From DAIOEK01 sp036746315 (GTDB lineage: Bacteria > Chloroflexota > Anaerolineae > Anaerolineales > Anaerolineaceae): 13,287 nucleotides of DNA. Below the pieces are notes generated by a model. The model had not been told where the DNA came from. It made no database searches and worked only from the letters and a program-made list of their open reading frames with translations. The translations under genes and the position numbers were made by a program. Shown one piece after another: positions 1-6,768 of the stretch; positions within the stretch are counted from its first letter, which is position 1, and the number at the start of each line of letters is the position of its first letter. Location of the stretch: contig DAIOEK010000056.1 in the NCBI GenBank assembly GCA_036746315.1, forward strand, positions 1 to 13,287, in the 5' to 3' direction.

Positions 1-2
1 AC

Positions 3-1259
3 CCGCCGCGCGACAGCCGCATCGAACCCCTTTTGGATGCCGCCCGTGAGCTGATCGATAAATCTGAAGAGTCGCTCAAAATGCAGATCGATGAGCGCCT
101 TGATGGACTGGATGCATTTATTGATGGGCTGCGGGATGTGGAAGGAGAGGACACCCGCCGACCGCAGGAGATTCTGGATGAGTTAACCAGTGTCCTCCGC
201 ATACCGGTTCGCCTCAACAACGACCAGCAGCGCCAGTTGCTCTCCGACCCGCGGTCGGTAAAGGAAGACATCGCCGATCAGGTCCGCAGTATCCTCACCG
301 GGCTGACCGTCACCCGCCTCATCGGAGCCTTCGAGCGCCGGCTGGAGGAGGGGCTCTCGATGAAGCCCGCTCATTATCAGCAGGCGGAGTGGGAAGCGAT
401 CTCCGGTGACATGCTGCAAGAGTTGGATGTGCTGTTCAGGAAGAACCAGGAAAAGCTCTTCGGTCCCCAGGGGCAGATCGCCCGTGAATTGGATGGCGTG
501 TTCGAAAAGCTGGGCGACCAGCCGATCACCGAAAACATCGCCATTCAGCTGCTGGGCTTTATGTCTCAGGGTTCCCGACTGGCGTTTGATCAGAAGACCC
601 ATCGCCAGGTCTGGCAGCGCACAACCCGTCTGCGCTATGTCCACCTTGCTGCCCGTGAATTGATCGACCGGGAACCGGCTTTCATCACCCAGGATATTCT
701 CGAACACCTGGCGGGTGCCCGTCAGGCGATGATCGACCTGTGGGGTTTCAGTGAATGGAATCGTATTCGCCAGACCGAAACGGTCGCACCCGAATGGGCG
801 TTGGCACGTCTGAAAAATGAGCAGACCGGGATGGATTTCTCCGCTCTTGCGGATGTTGCGCTCGACCAGTGGGATGAGGAATCCCAACAGGTTCTCAGGC
901 AAACCTTCGGCAAGAATGTGATCAACAACATTTATCGCCAGCTGCTCTTGAGTGTCATATCCGAATTATGGGTGGACTACCTGACCCGCGTGGAAGCGTT
1001 GCGCGTCTCCATCGGGTTGGAAGCCTATGCCCAGCGCGATCCGCTTGTCCAGTATAAGGGGCGCGCTTCGGAACTGTTCACCCAATTGCTGAGCGATATC
1101 CGCTCGGGGGTGATCAGCCGTATGTTCAACTATCGCCCGCGGGTTGCCGCACCGGAGCAGGAAGCGCCACAGGCAACTGTTGCCGCTGCCGCCGCCGAGG
1201 TGGTCGAAGCAGATCCGCAGCAGGGTAAAGCGGAGAAGAAAAAGCGCCGCCGGCATTAA
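3..1259 (+). CDS. secA: SecA-family preprotein translocase ATPase, C-terminal part (5' end outside window)
   Basis: The reading frame is open to the left edge (first complete codon at base 3), so only the last ~418 residues are visible. The diagnostic stretch lies near the end, at about bases 966-1130: ELWVDYLTRVEALR, then IGLEAYAQRDPLVQYK and ASELFTQLLSDIRSGVI. It corresponds to the helical scaffold / helical wing region of SecA (typical form: LW..HL..MD.LR.GIGLR.Y.QRDPL.EYK.EA..LF). SecA is the cytosolic ATPase that drives unfolded preproteins through SecYEG. The preceding ~300 residues are mostly charged, helical and poorly recognisable, so this is a divergent or expanded SecA. The tail after residue ~370 of the visible part is Ala/Glu/Pro-rich and ends in a Lys/Arg cluster (EKKKRRRH). 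It lacks the CxCxSGx..CH zinc motif found at the end of many SecAs. The gene is followed 20 bp later by surE and probably co-transcribed with it. The family call is firm for the conserved block; whether this is the only SecA or a SecA2-like second copy cannot be judged here. Confidence 0.75.
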   Translation, partial: PPRDSRIEPLLDAARELIDKSEESLKMQIDERLDGLDAFIDGLRDVEGEDTRRPQEILDELTSVLRIPVRLNNDQQRQLLSDPRSVKEDIADQVRSILTGLTVTRLIGAFERRLEEGLSMKPAHYQQAEWEAISGDMLQELDVLFRKNQEKLFGPQGQIARELDGVFEKLGDQPITENIAIQLLGFMSQGSRLAFDQKTHRQVWQRTTRLRYVHLAARELIDREPAFITQDILEHLAGARQAMIDLWGFSEWNRIRQTETVAPEWALARLKNEQTGMDFSALADVALDQWDEESQQVLRQTFGKNVINNIYRQLLLSVISELWVDYLTRVEALRVSIGLEAYAQRDPLVQYKGRASELFTQLLSDIRSGVISRMFNYRPRVAAPEQEAPQATVAAAAAEVVEADPQQGKAEKKKRRRH

Positions 1260-1279
1260 TCTGTGGATAGGGAAGAACA

Positions 1280-2047
1280 ATGCACATACTTGTAACCAAC
1301 GATGATGGCGTTCATGCCGCCGGTTTGATGGCGCTGGCAAATGCCCTGCAATCCCTTGGCCGGGTGACCATACTGGCTCCCGACCGAAATTGGTCCGCTT
1401 CGGGTCATGTAAAGACCCTAGAGCGCCCTCTGCGCGTCAGGGAGACCCGCCTTACCGACGGGACTCCTGCGTTTTGCACCGATGGCGCTCCTTCGGATAG
1501 CGTTGCCCTTGCCCTGTTGGGATTTGTACCGGAAAAGGTTGATCTGGTGGTTTCGGGCATCAATCCCAACGCCAATGTCGGTCACGATGTGACCTATTCC
1601 GGCACAGTGACTGCCGCCATGGAAGCAGCCATTGCCGGCATCAATGGCATCGCCGTCTCGGTGGATCGCCCGGAAGATTATTTTGGCCCCATCGATTACA
1701 CCGCTGCCGCACAGGCGGCAGTGGTGGTGGCGCGCAAAGTGATGGAGCAACAACTCTCCCCCAACATCGTGATGAATGTCAACGTGCCATATTGTGCCTT
1801 TGAGGATTTCAAGGGCTTCCAGGTCACCCGCATGGGCTTGCGCATCTACCGTGATGCGCTGGTCTCGCGCGAGGATCCCCGCGGCCGACCTTACTATTGG
1901 ATTGGCGGCGAGACGCCTATCGGCAAGGAAGAAGACGGCACGGATTATGGCGCGTTGAAAAAAGGCTATGTATCCATTACCCCCATCCAGCTGGATTTGA
2001 CCGCCCACCAGTTCATCCAACCTCTGCAAGACTGGCAGTGGAAATAA
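1280..2047 (+). CDS. surE: 5'/3'-nucleotidase SurE
   Basis: This 255-residue protein has the usual SurE length and motif order. The N-terminus MHILVTNDDG supplies the metal-binding Asp8/Asp9. Ser39 lies in the APDRNWSASGH loop (family form APDR..SG.SH). The SGIN..ANVGHDVTYSGTV block (92-110) supplies Asn95 and the phosphate-binding loop. The usual GTPADCV is represented by GAPSDSV (69-75). SurE is a divalent-metal-dependent cytosolic phosphatase that dephosphorylates nucleoside 5'- and 3'-monophosphates and short polyphosphate, with roles in nucleotide salvage and stationary-phase survival. The start is ATG 1280, with a purine-rich gggaagaa sequence just upstream. It sits 20 bp behind the secA stop, suggesting one transcript, and is followed by a strong hairpin terminator. 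Nothing looks truncated. Confidence 0.96.
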   Translation: MHILVTNDDGVHAAGLMALANALQSLGRVTILAPDRNWSASGHVKTLERPLRVRETRLTDGTPAFCTDGAPSDSVALALLGFVPEKVDLVVSGINPNANVGHDVTYSGTVTAAMEAAIAGINGIAVSVDRPEDYFGPIDYTAAAQAAVVVARKVMEQQLSPNIVMNVNVPYCAFEDFKGFQVTRMGLRIYRDALVSREDPRGRPYYWIGGETPIGKEEDGTDYGALKKGYVSITPIQLDLTAHQFIQPLQDWQWK

Positions 2048-2050
2048 AAT

Positions 2051-2084
2051 CAGAACCGGGACCTTGTCGTCCCGGTTCTGTCTT
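2051..2084. terminator. Bidirectional intrinsic terminator between surE and the DUF1521 gene
   Basis: A perfect 12-bp stem (cagaaccgggac 2051-2062, gtcccggttctg 2069-2080) encloses a 6-nt loop. On the plus strand it is followed by tctt. On the minus strand the downstream side reads ATTTTATTTC, the better U-tract. It lies exactly between two convergent genes, 4 bp from the stop of each, so it probably ends both transcripts. Confidence 0.85.
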
Positions 2085-3019
2085 CAGGCTGTAACCTGTG
2101 TCTGGCTGATATTGACCTCGTGATAGAGCGAGTACTGGTATTCGATGCTCAATGAGGAAGCCGGGCGGCTGTTAATGACCGGACCGGTGGTCTTTCCCCA
2201 GATTAACCGGTGCGCCGAATCGTACCAGTCGTTGCCGTCGCCGCCCGCGTAAACCACATCTCCGGTCGAAAGCGATGCGATCTGGTAATCCACCTGTCCG
2301 GCGAAGAAAGCCGTCTCATTTTTGAACGATTTGCTGGCAGCGCCCAGTCCGCGTAGATGCCGCCCATCCTTGAAAATGTCTACAGCTTCGATGAGGCCGT
2401 TATCCTCGGCGGTGATGGTCAGACGCGTGCCGTCCAGCAGCATGAAGGTGGTATGGCTGTTGCTGGCGGTCAGGTCTTTGAAGTCGCCGTTCAGTGTTCC
2501 ATCTACATCGGAAAGGTCTACATGGGGGTCTCCCCAGATGCTGGTGCTTTTTCCGGTCCACTTGTCGATGATGTTGAAGGTTGAGCCATCCTGAAATTCG
2601 AAACGGTAACGGTCGGTTTCGGCAACCTGGCTGTTTTGCCTTACGATCCCGTCCACCGGCTCGAAGGATTGGTACGTAATGGACAGACTCTCCTGTTCGA
2701 TGATCGTTTCCTGGAAGGTAACCACAGCGGTCTGTACTTGCGTATCATTTTGTGAAGTGCTGCGCAAATCCTTGAGGGTTTGAATGAGTTGTCCCAGGTT
2801 GATTTTTGTCTCGTCGTTTCCCGAATCCGCCTGCCGGTTTTTTGATTTCACTCCGTCTGTATTCTCGCCGGAGAGAATGGCTTGATCTTCCTTGAAGTCA
2901 TCCAGGGCGGTCTTCTTCTTTTTCAATGGGTCCGATTTGTTGGATTCAAGCTCACGCGCTCGAAGCAATAATCTTCGAGCGGTGATTAAATCGGAAATAT
3001 TCCGAGATATCGCATCCAT
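2084..3019 (-). CDS. DUF1521 / metal-ion-inducible autocleavage (MIIA) domain protein
   Basis: This is a 311-residue protein. Residues ~135-275 match the DUF1521 domain: IWGDPHVDLSD (161-171), GTLNGDFKDLT, HTTFMLLDGTRLTITAED, and GDVVYAGGDGNDWYD near the end. In the rhizobial type III effector NopE1 this domain self-cleaves on Ca2+ binding, between Asp and Pro of GDPHVD. The same hexapeptide is intact here (163-168, bases 2516-2533), predicting fragments of about 164 and 147 residues. An acidic loop DVDGTLNGD (171-179) could help bind the metal. Residues 1-110 are charged and helical (KKKK cluster at 33-36), with no Sec/Tat signal peptide, lipobox or membrane segment. The start ATG 3019 has gaggag 8 nt upstream. 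The gene stands alone, with convergent surE on one side and a divergent riboswitch operon on the other. Substrate, partner and location are unknown; self-cleavage is predicted from the motif. Confidence 0.8.
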   Translation of the reverse strand: MDAISRNISDLITARRLLLRARELESNKSDPLKKKKTALDDFKEDQAILSGENTDGVKSKNRQADSGNDETKINLGQLIQTLKDLRSTSQNDTQVQTAVVTFQETIIEQESLSITYQSFEPVDGIVRQNSQVAETDRYRFEFQDGSTFNIIDKWTGKSTSIWGDPHVDLSDVDGTLNGDFKDLTASNSHTTFMLLDGTRLTITAEDNGLIEAVDIFKDGRHLRGLGAASKSFKNETAFFAGQVDYQIASLSTGDVVYAGGDGNDWYDSAHRLIWGKTTGPVINSRPASSLSIEYQYSLYHEVNISQTQVTA

Positions 3020-3059
3020 GCGGTTTTCTCCTCATCCTTGAGGTTTCTCTCTACAAGAG

Positions 3060-3065
3060 ATTATC
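3060..3065 (-). promoter_or_regulatory. Possible -10 element for the DUF1521 gene
   Basis: On the minus strand GATAAT (5/6 match to TATAAT) lies about 40 bp upstream of the ATG, with a weak -35-like TTAAGT 16 bp further up. Spacing to the start codon is plausible, but the -35 is poor. Confidence 0.3.
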
Positions 3066-3137
3066 GGCAGGACGGGGAAGAACTTAAGGGGATGGGAATT
3101 TTTTCTGGCTGCAGGGCTGCGGGGGCTTGTACAAACA

Positions 3138-3146
3138 TGGTAAAAT
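3138..3146 (+). promoter_or_regulatory. Extended -10 promoter of the flavin riboswitch operon
   Basis: TGG-TAAAAT is an extended -10 (TGn plus TAAAAT, -10 hexamer at 3141-3146). No good -35 is seen 17 bp upstream, which is common when TGn is present. The predicted start (~3152-3154) falls 1-3 nt before the first base of the riboswitch P1 helix, which supports both calls. Confidence 0.55.
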
Positions 3147-3154
3147 AGAGTCAA

Positions 3155-3277
3155 CCTTCGGGGCAGGGTGAGGATGTGTAACGTCCAATTCCCGATCGGT
3201 GGTAAAGCCCACGAGTTCGAAAGAACATGATCCGGTGTAACTCCGGAGCCGACGGTCACAGTCCGGATAGAAGAAGG
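3155..3277 (+). promoter_or_regulatory. FMN riboswitch (RFN element) aptamer
   Basis: Nearly every conserved block of the RFN consensus is present in order. They are TTCGGGGCAGGGTGA, AATTCCCGATCGGTGGT, AAAGCCCACGAG, a short variable hairpin (gttc-gaaa-gaac), GATCCGGTG, ACTCCGGAGCCGACGGT, and AGTCCGGATAGAAGAAGG. P1 pairs ccttc (3155-3159) with gaagg (3273-3277). RFN aptamers bind flavin mononucleotide and shut off flavin synthesis or uptake genes when FMN is plentiful. One oddity: the usually compact P2 loop (GGGTGAAATTCCC) is interrupted by a 15-nt insertion (3172-3186) that forms its own 5-bp stem (ggatg/cgtcc). The aptamer begins essentially at the predicted transcription start and controls the three-gene ABC transporter operon downstream. 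Confidence 0.96.
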
Positions 3278-3318
3278 CGCAGATGGTAACCGTAAGTGGA
3301 TGTATTCCGTCTGCAATT

Positions 3319-3351
3319 TGCCCCGAAGCAGATTCGCGGGGCTTTATGTTT
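3319..3351 (+). terminator. Riboswitch expression platform: terminator / SD-sequestering hairpin
   Basis: gccccg (3320-3325) pairs with cggggc (3337-3342), with gaa/ttc pairing inside and a two-base offset, followed by tttatgttt. The 3' arm contains the only Shine-Dalgarno-like sequence (gcgggg, 3336-3341) ahead of the ATG at 3346. The hairpin can therefore act as a weak intrinsic terminator, as an SD sequestor, or both. The alternative fold is explicit: tgccccgaag (3319-3328) is perfectly complementary over 10 nt to cttcggggca (3156-3165) at the 5' side of the aptamer. Ligand-free RNA should form this antiterminator; FMN binding would hold the 5' side in P1/P2 and release the hairpin (OFF). 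Confidence 0.8.
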
Positions 3352-4125
3352 AATTACCTTAATAAACATCGAATCTTTTTCCTTCTACTGTCCATCATAG
3401 TGGCGATATTCGTCTGGGAACTGCTGATTTGGGTTTGGCGCTTCCCTGCATTTATTCTGCCCGGTCCCGGCGAAGTTGTTTCCCGCTTTGGGCGCGCTGT
3501 TGCTGATGGATCGCTGATCCGTCACAGTCTGATCACACTGTTGGAAGTCCTTGCCGGGCTGTTGATCGGCTCCACCCTGGCAACCCTCACCGGCTACCTG
3601 CTGGCAAAATCTCCGGCAGCCGAACGGTTCTTGTCACCATACCTGGTTGCCAGCCAGGCGATCCCCCTGGTGGCGGTTGCACCTCTGCTCATCATCTGGT
3701 TCGGCCCCGGCTTGTTTTCAAAAATCCTGATCTGCTCACTCACAGTGTTCTTCCCCATTTTGGTCAATACCATTGTCGGCTTGCGAGCCGTTCCTGATAA
3801 TTTACGCGACCTGATGCGCAGCCTGAGGGCGACGCGCGGCGAAATCTTACGCAAGCTGGAAATCCCTGCTGCGTTGCCTGTGTTTCTGGGTGGATTGCGC
3901 GTGGGCGCCACGTTGTCTGTCATCGGGGCGGTGGTGGGTGAGTTTGTGGGTTCTGACCGCGGGCTGGGTTTTTTGATCAACGTGGGGCGCGGGCAGTATG
4001 ACACCGCCCTGGTCTTTGCAGCCATTTTTACCCTTATCTTTATGGCGTTGATTCTGTACGGGGGGGTGGTGCTGGCGGAGAAGCGATTGCTTCGCTGGCA
4101 GCATTATGCAAAACGGGAAATTTGA
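3346..4125 (+). CDS. ribX: ABC transporter permease, predicted riboflavin/flavin uptake (RibX-type)
   Basis: This 259-residue integral membrane protein belongs to the BPD_transp_1 family, TauC/SsuC/ThiX-like branch. It has about six hydrophobic segments. The LPGPGEVV motif follows the first helix, and the cytoplasmic EAA-type coupling loop reads RSLRATRGEILRKLEIPAALP...GGLRVG, which docks on the ATPase. ATG 3346 is preferred over the in-frame ATG at 3283 because the earlier codon overlaps the riboswitch region and would add a hydrophilic 21-residue leader. 3346 lies directly behind the switching hairpin and its SD. The FMN riboswitch in front and the co-transcribed binding protein and ATPase point to flavin import; RibXY-type importers under RFN control have been predicted in Chloroflexi. 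TauC-like permeases also import sulfonates, nitrate or thiamine precursors, so substrate assignment rests on the riboswitch. Confidence 0.85.
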   Translation: MFNYLNKHRIFFLLLSIIVAIFVWELLIWVWRFPAFILPGPGEVVSRFGRAVADGSLIRHSLITLLEVLAGLLIGSTLATLTGYLLAKSPAAERFLSPYLVASQAIPLVAVAPLLIIWFGPGLFSKILICSLTVFFPILVNTIVGLRAVPDNLRDLMRSLRATRGEILRKLEIPAALPVFLGGLRVGATLSVIGAVVGEFVGSDRGLGFLINVGRGQYDTALVFAAIFTLIFMALILYGGVVLAEKRLLRWQHYAKREI

Positions 4126-4149
4126 TTGAACAAGGGAGAGTTTATCTGG

Positions 4150-5133
4150 ATGAAAACGGATCACAAACGTATACTCCTCGCAGGTATTTTACTGGGTCTG
4201 CTGTTGAGTTCCTGCGCGGGCGGCGCCTCTGCCGGTGGCAATCTGCGGGAGGTAACTTTGCCGGTGGGTTACATCCCCAATATTCAATTTGCGCCTTTGT
4301 ATGTGGCGATGGAAAAAGGGTACTTCCGTGAAGCCGGGGTGGATTTGACGATCGATTACAGCTTTGAGACGGATGCACTGGCGTTGGTGGGTGCCGGAAA
4401 ACTGGATTTTGCCCTGGTTTCAGGGGAACAGGTGCTGCTGGGACGCGCCCAGCAGTTGCCCATTGTCAATGTGCTGGCGTGGTATCAGAAATATCCGGTG
4501 GGGATCGCTTCACTGGCCAGCGCCGGCATTAAGTCGCCTGATGACCTGCGCGGCAAACGGATCGGTACCCCGATCCTTTCCGGCGCCAGCTACGTGGGTA
4601 TGGAAGCGCTGTTGGCAGCCGGCGGGCTGAAAGATTCCGATGTGCAGGTGGATACCATTGGATTCAACCAGGTGGAAAGCCTGGTCGCCGGTCGTGAGGA
4701 TGCTGTGGTGGTATATGTGGCGAACGAACCGGTTCAGTTGCGTGCGCAGGGGTATGATGTGAATGTCATGCCGGTATCCGATTATTTGACCCTGGTATCC
4801 AATGGAATGATTACCAACGAAATCGTTCTAAAAGAGGAGCCGGAACTGGTCGGCGGTATGGTGAGTGCCCTGTTGAAAGGCATACAGGATACCATGTCAG
4901 ACCCGGAAGAAGCCTACCAAATCAGCAAGAAATATGTCGAAAACCTGGCAAATGCTGACGAAGCGGCTCAAAAGGCGGTATTGGCGGAATCCATTAAACT
5001 GTGGAGCTCAGATCAGTTGGGGTATTCGCGCGCCGAGGCCTGGACGAACATGCAGGACGTGTTGCTCTCCATGAAACTCATTCAATCTCCGCTGGATCTG
5101 ACGAAGGCTTATACCAATGAATTCATCCCCTGA
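4150..5133 (+). CDS. ribY: Flavin ABC transporter substrate-binding lipoprotein (RibY-type, NMT1/THI5-like)
   Basis: This 327-residue protein begins at ATG 4150, preceded by gggagag at 9-nt spacing. An in-frame TTG at 4126, directly after the permease stop, lacks an SD. The N-terminus is a lipoprotein signal: KR, a hydrophobic run, then lipobox L19-S20-S21-Cys22. It would be lipid-anchored outside the membrane. The mature part is a type II periplasmic-binding fold of the NMT1/THI5/TauA group: LPVGYIPNIQFAPLYVAMEKGYF, then AGVDLTIDYSFETDALALVGAGKLDFALVSGEQ, and SPDDLRGKRIGTP. Such proteins bind aromatic or heterocyclic ligands (HMP, sulfonates, riboflavin). With the FMN riboswitch upstream, riboflavin or a flavin precursor is the best guess. 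It sits 24 bp after the permease gene and 21 bp before the ATPase gene. Confidence 0.87.
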   Translation: MKTDHKRILLAGILLGLLLSSCAGGASAGGNLREVTLPVGYIPNIQFAPLYVAMEKGYFREAGVDLTIDYSFETDALALVGAGKLDFALVSGEQVLLGRAQQLPIVNVLAWYQKYPVGIASLASAGIKSPDDLRGKRIGTPILSGASYVGMEALLAAGGLKDSDVQVDTIGFNQVESLVAGREDAVVVYVANEPVQLRAQGYDVNVMPVSDYLTLVSNGMITNEIVLKEEPELVGGMVSALLKGIQDTMSDPEEAYQISKKYVENLANADEAAQKAVLAESIKLWSSDQLGYSRAEAWTNMQDVLLSMKLIQSPLDLTKAYTNEFIP

Positions 5134-5154
5134 AAACAGTCGTTTGAGGTTGCT

Positions 5155-5937
5155 GTGATCCAGACGGTTGCAGACGCCTCGGAGTGCATCCTGCAGGTGC
5201 GGGATTTGAGCGTCACCTTCCCAAATGGTAACGGTGGGTTGAAGGCGTTGCGTAATGTAAGTTTCGACCTCTGCCCGCGGGAGTTTCTTTGTGTGCTGGG
5301 ACCTTCCGGGAGCGGTAAGAGCACACTTCTCCGCGTACTCTCCGGGCTGGTCAAACCCACCAGCGGTGAAGTCCGCTTCTTTAACCCGCAGGGACTGCCG
5401 CCCAGGATCGGTATTGTATTTCAGCAGGCGAACCTGATGCCCTGGCGGACTGTTTTGCAGAATATCACCCTGCCGCTCGAACTGGGGCATCACCATAATG
5501 ATGAAAATATAATTCGAAAAGCCTATGATCTGATCGATCTGGTGGGTTTGCAAGGTTTCGAGCAGAATTATCCCGGCGAGCTTTCCGGGGGGATGGCACA
5601 GCGGGTGGCAATTGCCCGGGCACTGATTCATGACCCCGACATACTGCTGTTGGATGAACCGTTTGGCGCATTGGACGCCTTGACCCGCGACCGCATGGGC
5701 TCGGAGTTGCTGCGTATTTGGCAGGCGCGCAAGAAGACCGTCCTCATGGTAACCCATTCGATCAGTGAAGCCATTTTTCTGGCAGACCGGGCGCTCGTAC
5801 TCACCGCACGTCCCGGACAGGTCTGTCTGGATGTACCCATTGATTTTCCCCGCCCCCGGGTGGATGAGATGCGCTACTCTTGCGAATTTGGCGACCTGGC
5901 AAAAACCATTCGCGGAGCGATTGGCGAAGGGCAATAG
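5155..5937 (+). CDS. ABC transporter ATP-binding protein of the flavin importer
   Basis: This 260-residue TauB/SsuB/NrtD-like ATPase is complete. Walker A is GPSGSGKST (49-57), the Q-loop is VFQQ near 88-91, the signature is LSGGMAQR (143-150), Walker B is ILLLDEP (163-169), the D-loop is ALDAL, and the H-loop is His201. The start is GTG 5155 with gaggt 5 nt upstream. It energises the permease encoded two genes earlier. Order and close spacing (permease, binding protein, ATPase) give a full importer under one riboswitch. A hairpin terminator follows 15 bp after the stop. The ATPase family alone does not specify a substrate. Confidence 0.93.
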   Translation: MIQTVADASECILQVRDLSVTFPNGNGGLKALRNVSFDLCPREFLCVLGPSGSGKSTLLRVLSGLVKPTSGEVRFFNPQGLPPRIGIVFQQANLMPWRTVLQNITLPLELGHHHNDENIIRKAYDLIDLVGLQGFEQNYPGELSGGMAQRVAIARALIHDPDILLLDEPFGALDALTRDRMGSELLRIWQARKKTVLMVTHSISEAIFLADRALVLTARPGQVCLDVPIDFPRPRVDEMRYSCEFGDLAKTIRGAIGEGQ

Positions 5938-5952
5938 CCCGGGTAAATCAAA

Positions 5953-5976
5953 AACCCTCCTTGTGACAGGAGGGTT
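5953..5976. terminator. Bidirectional terminator between the flavin operon and the SIMPL operon
   Basis: A perfect 9-bp stem (aaccctcct 5953-5961, aggagggtt 5968-5976) has a 6-nt loop. In the minus direction it is followed at once by a T-run (TTTGATTT), making a strong terminator for the SIMPL genes. In the plus direction the T-rich stretch (tgtttttgctttt) starts about 10 nt later, so it is weaker there. Confidence 0.75.
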
Positions 5977-5999
5977 ATACAGGTTGTTTTTGCTTTTAC

Positions 6000-6740
6000 T
6001 TATTCCAACAAATAGGTTGCGTATACATCCACGCTGATCACCAGTTGCCCGGCAGAAACCGGTACCGTGCCGCCGGAGATTGATGCATCGCTCTTCAACC
6101 CGACCGTCTGCGAAGGATTCGAATAAGTGTTCATGCTCAGCGACTGTATTTTCCCCAATTTGGCACCGGCGGCGGCGGATAATTCTTCCGCCTGTGCCCT
6201 GGCATTTTCCACTGCCTTGGCGCGGGCTTCTGCTATGGCTGCCGAGCGGTCTGCCACATCAAACTGGATGCCATTAATATTATTGGCACCTGATTGCACG
6301 ACGGTGTTGAGTATCTCTCCCATTTTGGATAGATCGCGCACCGTAATATACACCGAGTTGTCCACCATGTATTTGATATCCAGCATTTCTCCCATGGGTC
6401 CATACTGCTGCTGCGGATAGACGTTGAAAGCCGATGTCTGGATGTCCTTTTTCTCCACACCGAGCGCCACCAAACTGTCGGATACATTGTTGGCTTGCTG
6501 TGAGTTGCTGGCGAGCGCTTCGGCTACATCTGCGCCTTCGGTGTGTACCCCAATGGTGATGTAGGCAATATCCGGGACGATTGATGCCTGCCCGTTGCCG
6601 GTGACTGTAATGGTTCGCAATTGAGCCTGGCTGTTGCTGTTTCCGCTGGAGGTGGATGATATCCCCGGGATAAGTCCACAGCCTGTCAATAAACCGGCTA
6701 CAACGAGTATGCTGGTAATCATTAGAATGGTTCTTTTCAT
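6000..6740 (-). CDS. SIMPL (DUF541) domain lipoprotein
   Basis: From ATG 6740 this is a 246-residue protein with a lipoprotein signal peptide (KR, hydrophobic core, lipobox L18-T19-G20-Cys21), followed by a Ser/Asn-rich linker and a full SIMPL domain. Family motifs seen include ITVTGNGQASIVPDIAYITIGV, KKDIQTSAFNVYPQQ, a YITVRDLSKMGEIL segment, GANNINGIQFDVADRS, and ARAKAVENARAQAEELSAAAG. ATG 6740 has gagg 5 nt upstream; an in-frame ATG at 6764 has no good SD and would put eight charged residues before the signal. SIMPL proteins (YggE, BP26) are cell-envelope proteins, some forming ring-shaped oligomers; their biochemical role is not settled. The gene lies 28 bp downstream of a paralogue in the same operon and closely resembles it. 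Confidence 0.92.
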   Translation of the reverse strand: MKRTILMITSILVVAGLLTGCGLIPGISSTSSGNSNSQAQLRTITVTGNGQASIVPDIAYITIGVHTEGADVAEALASNSQQANNVSDSLVALGVEKKDIQTSAFNVYPQQQYGPMGEMLDIKYMVDNSVYITVRDLSKMGEILNTVVQSGANNINGIQFDVADRSAAIAEARAKAVENARAQAEELSAAAGAKLGKIQSLSMNTYSNPSQTVGLKSDASISGGTVPVSAGQLVISVDVYATYLLE

Positions 6741-6768
6741 TTTTGCCTCGCTTCTTTTCTTCATCCTG

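Noticed and set aside
3032..3316. Minus-strand open frame across the riboswitch
   Set aside because: It is the antisense of a structured RNA whose conserved bases explain the sequence; the product is unrecognisable.
3283..3345. Upstream in-frame ATG that would lengthen the permease by 21 residues
   Set aside because: It falls inside the riboswitch expression platform, lacks an SD, and adds a hydrophilic leader before the first membrane helix.
4126..4149. TTG start directly after the permease stop for the binding lipoprotein
   Set aside because: ATG 4150 has a proper SD (gggagag) and places the lipoprotein signal at the true N-terminus.
5008..5934. 308-codon minus-strand open frame antisense to the ABC ATPase gene
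   Set aside because: The plus strand encodes a complete ATPase with all motifs; the antisense product shows low-complexity, unrecognisable sequence.
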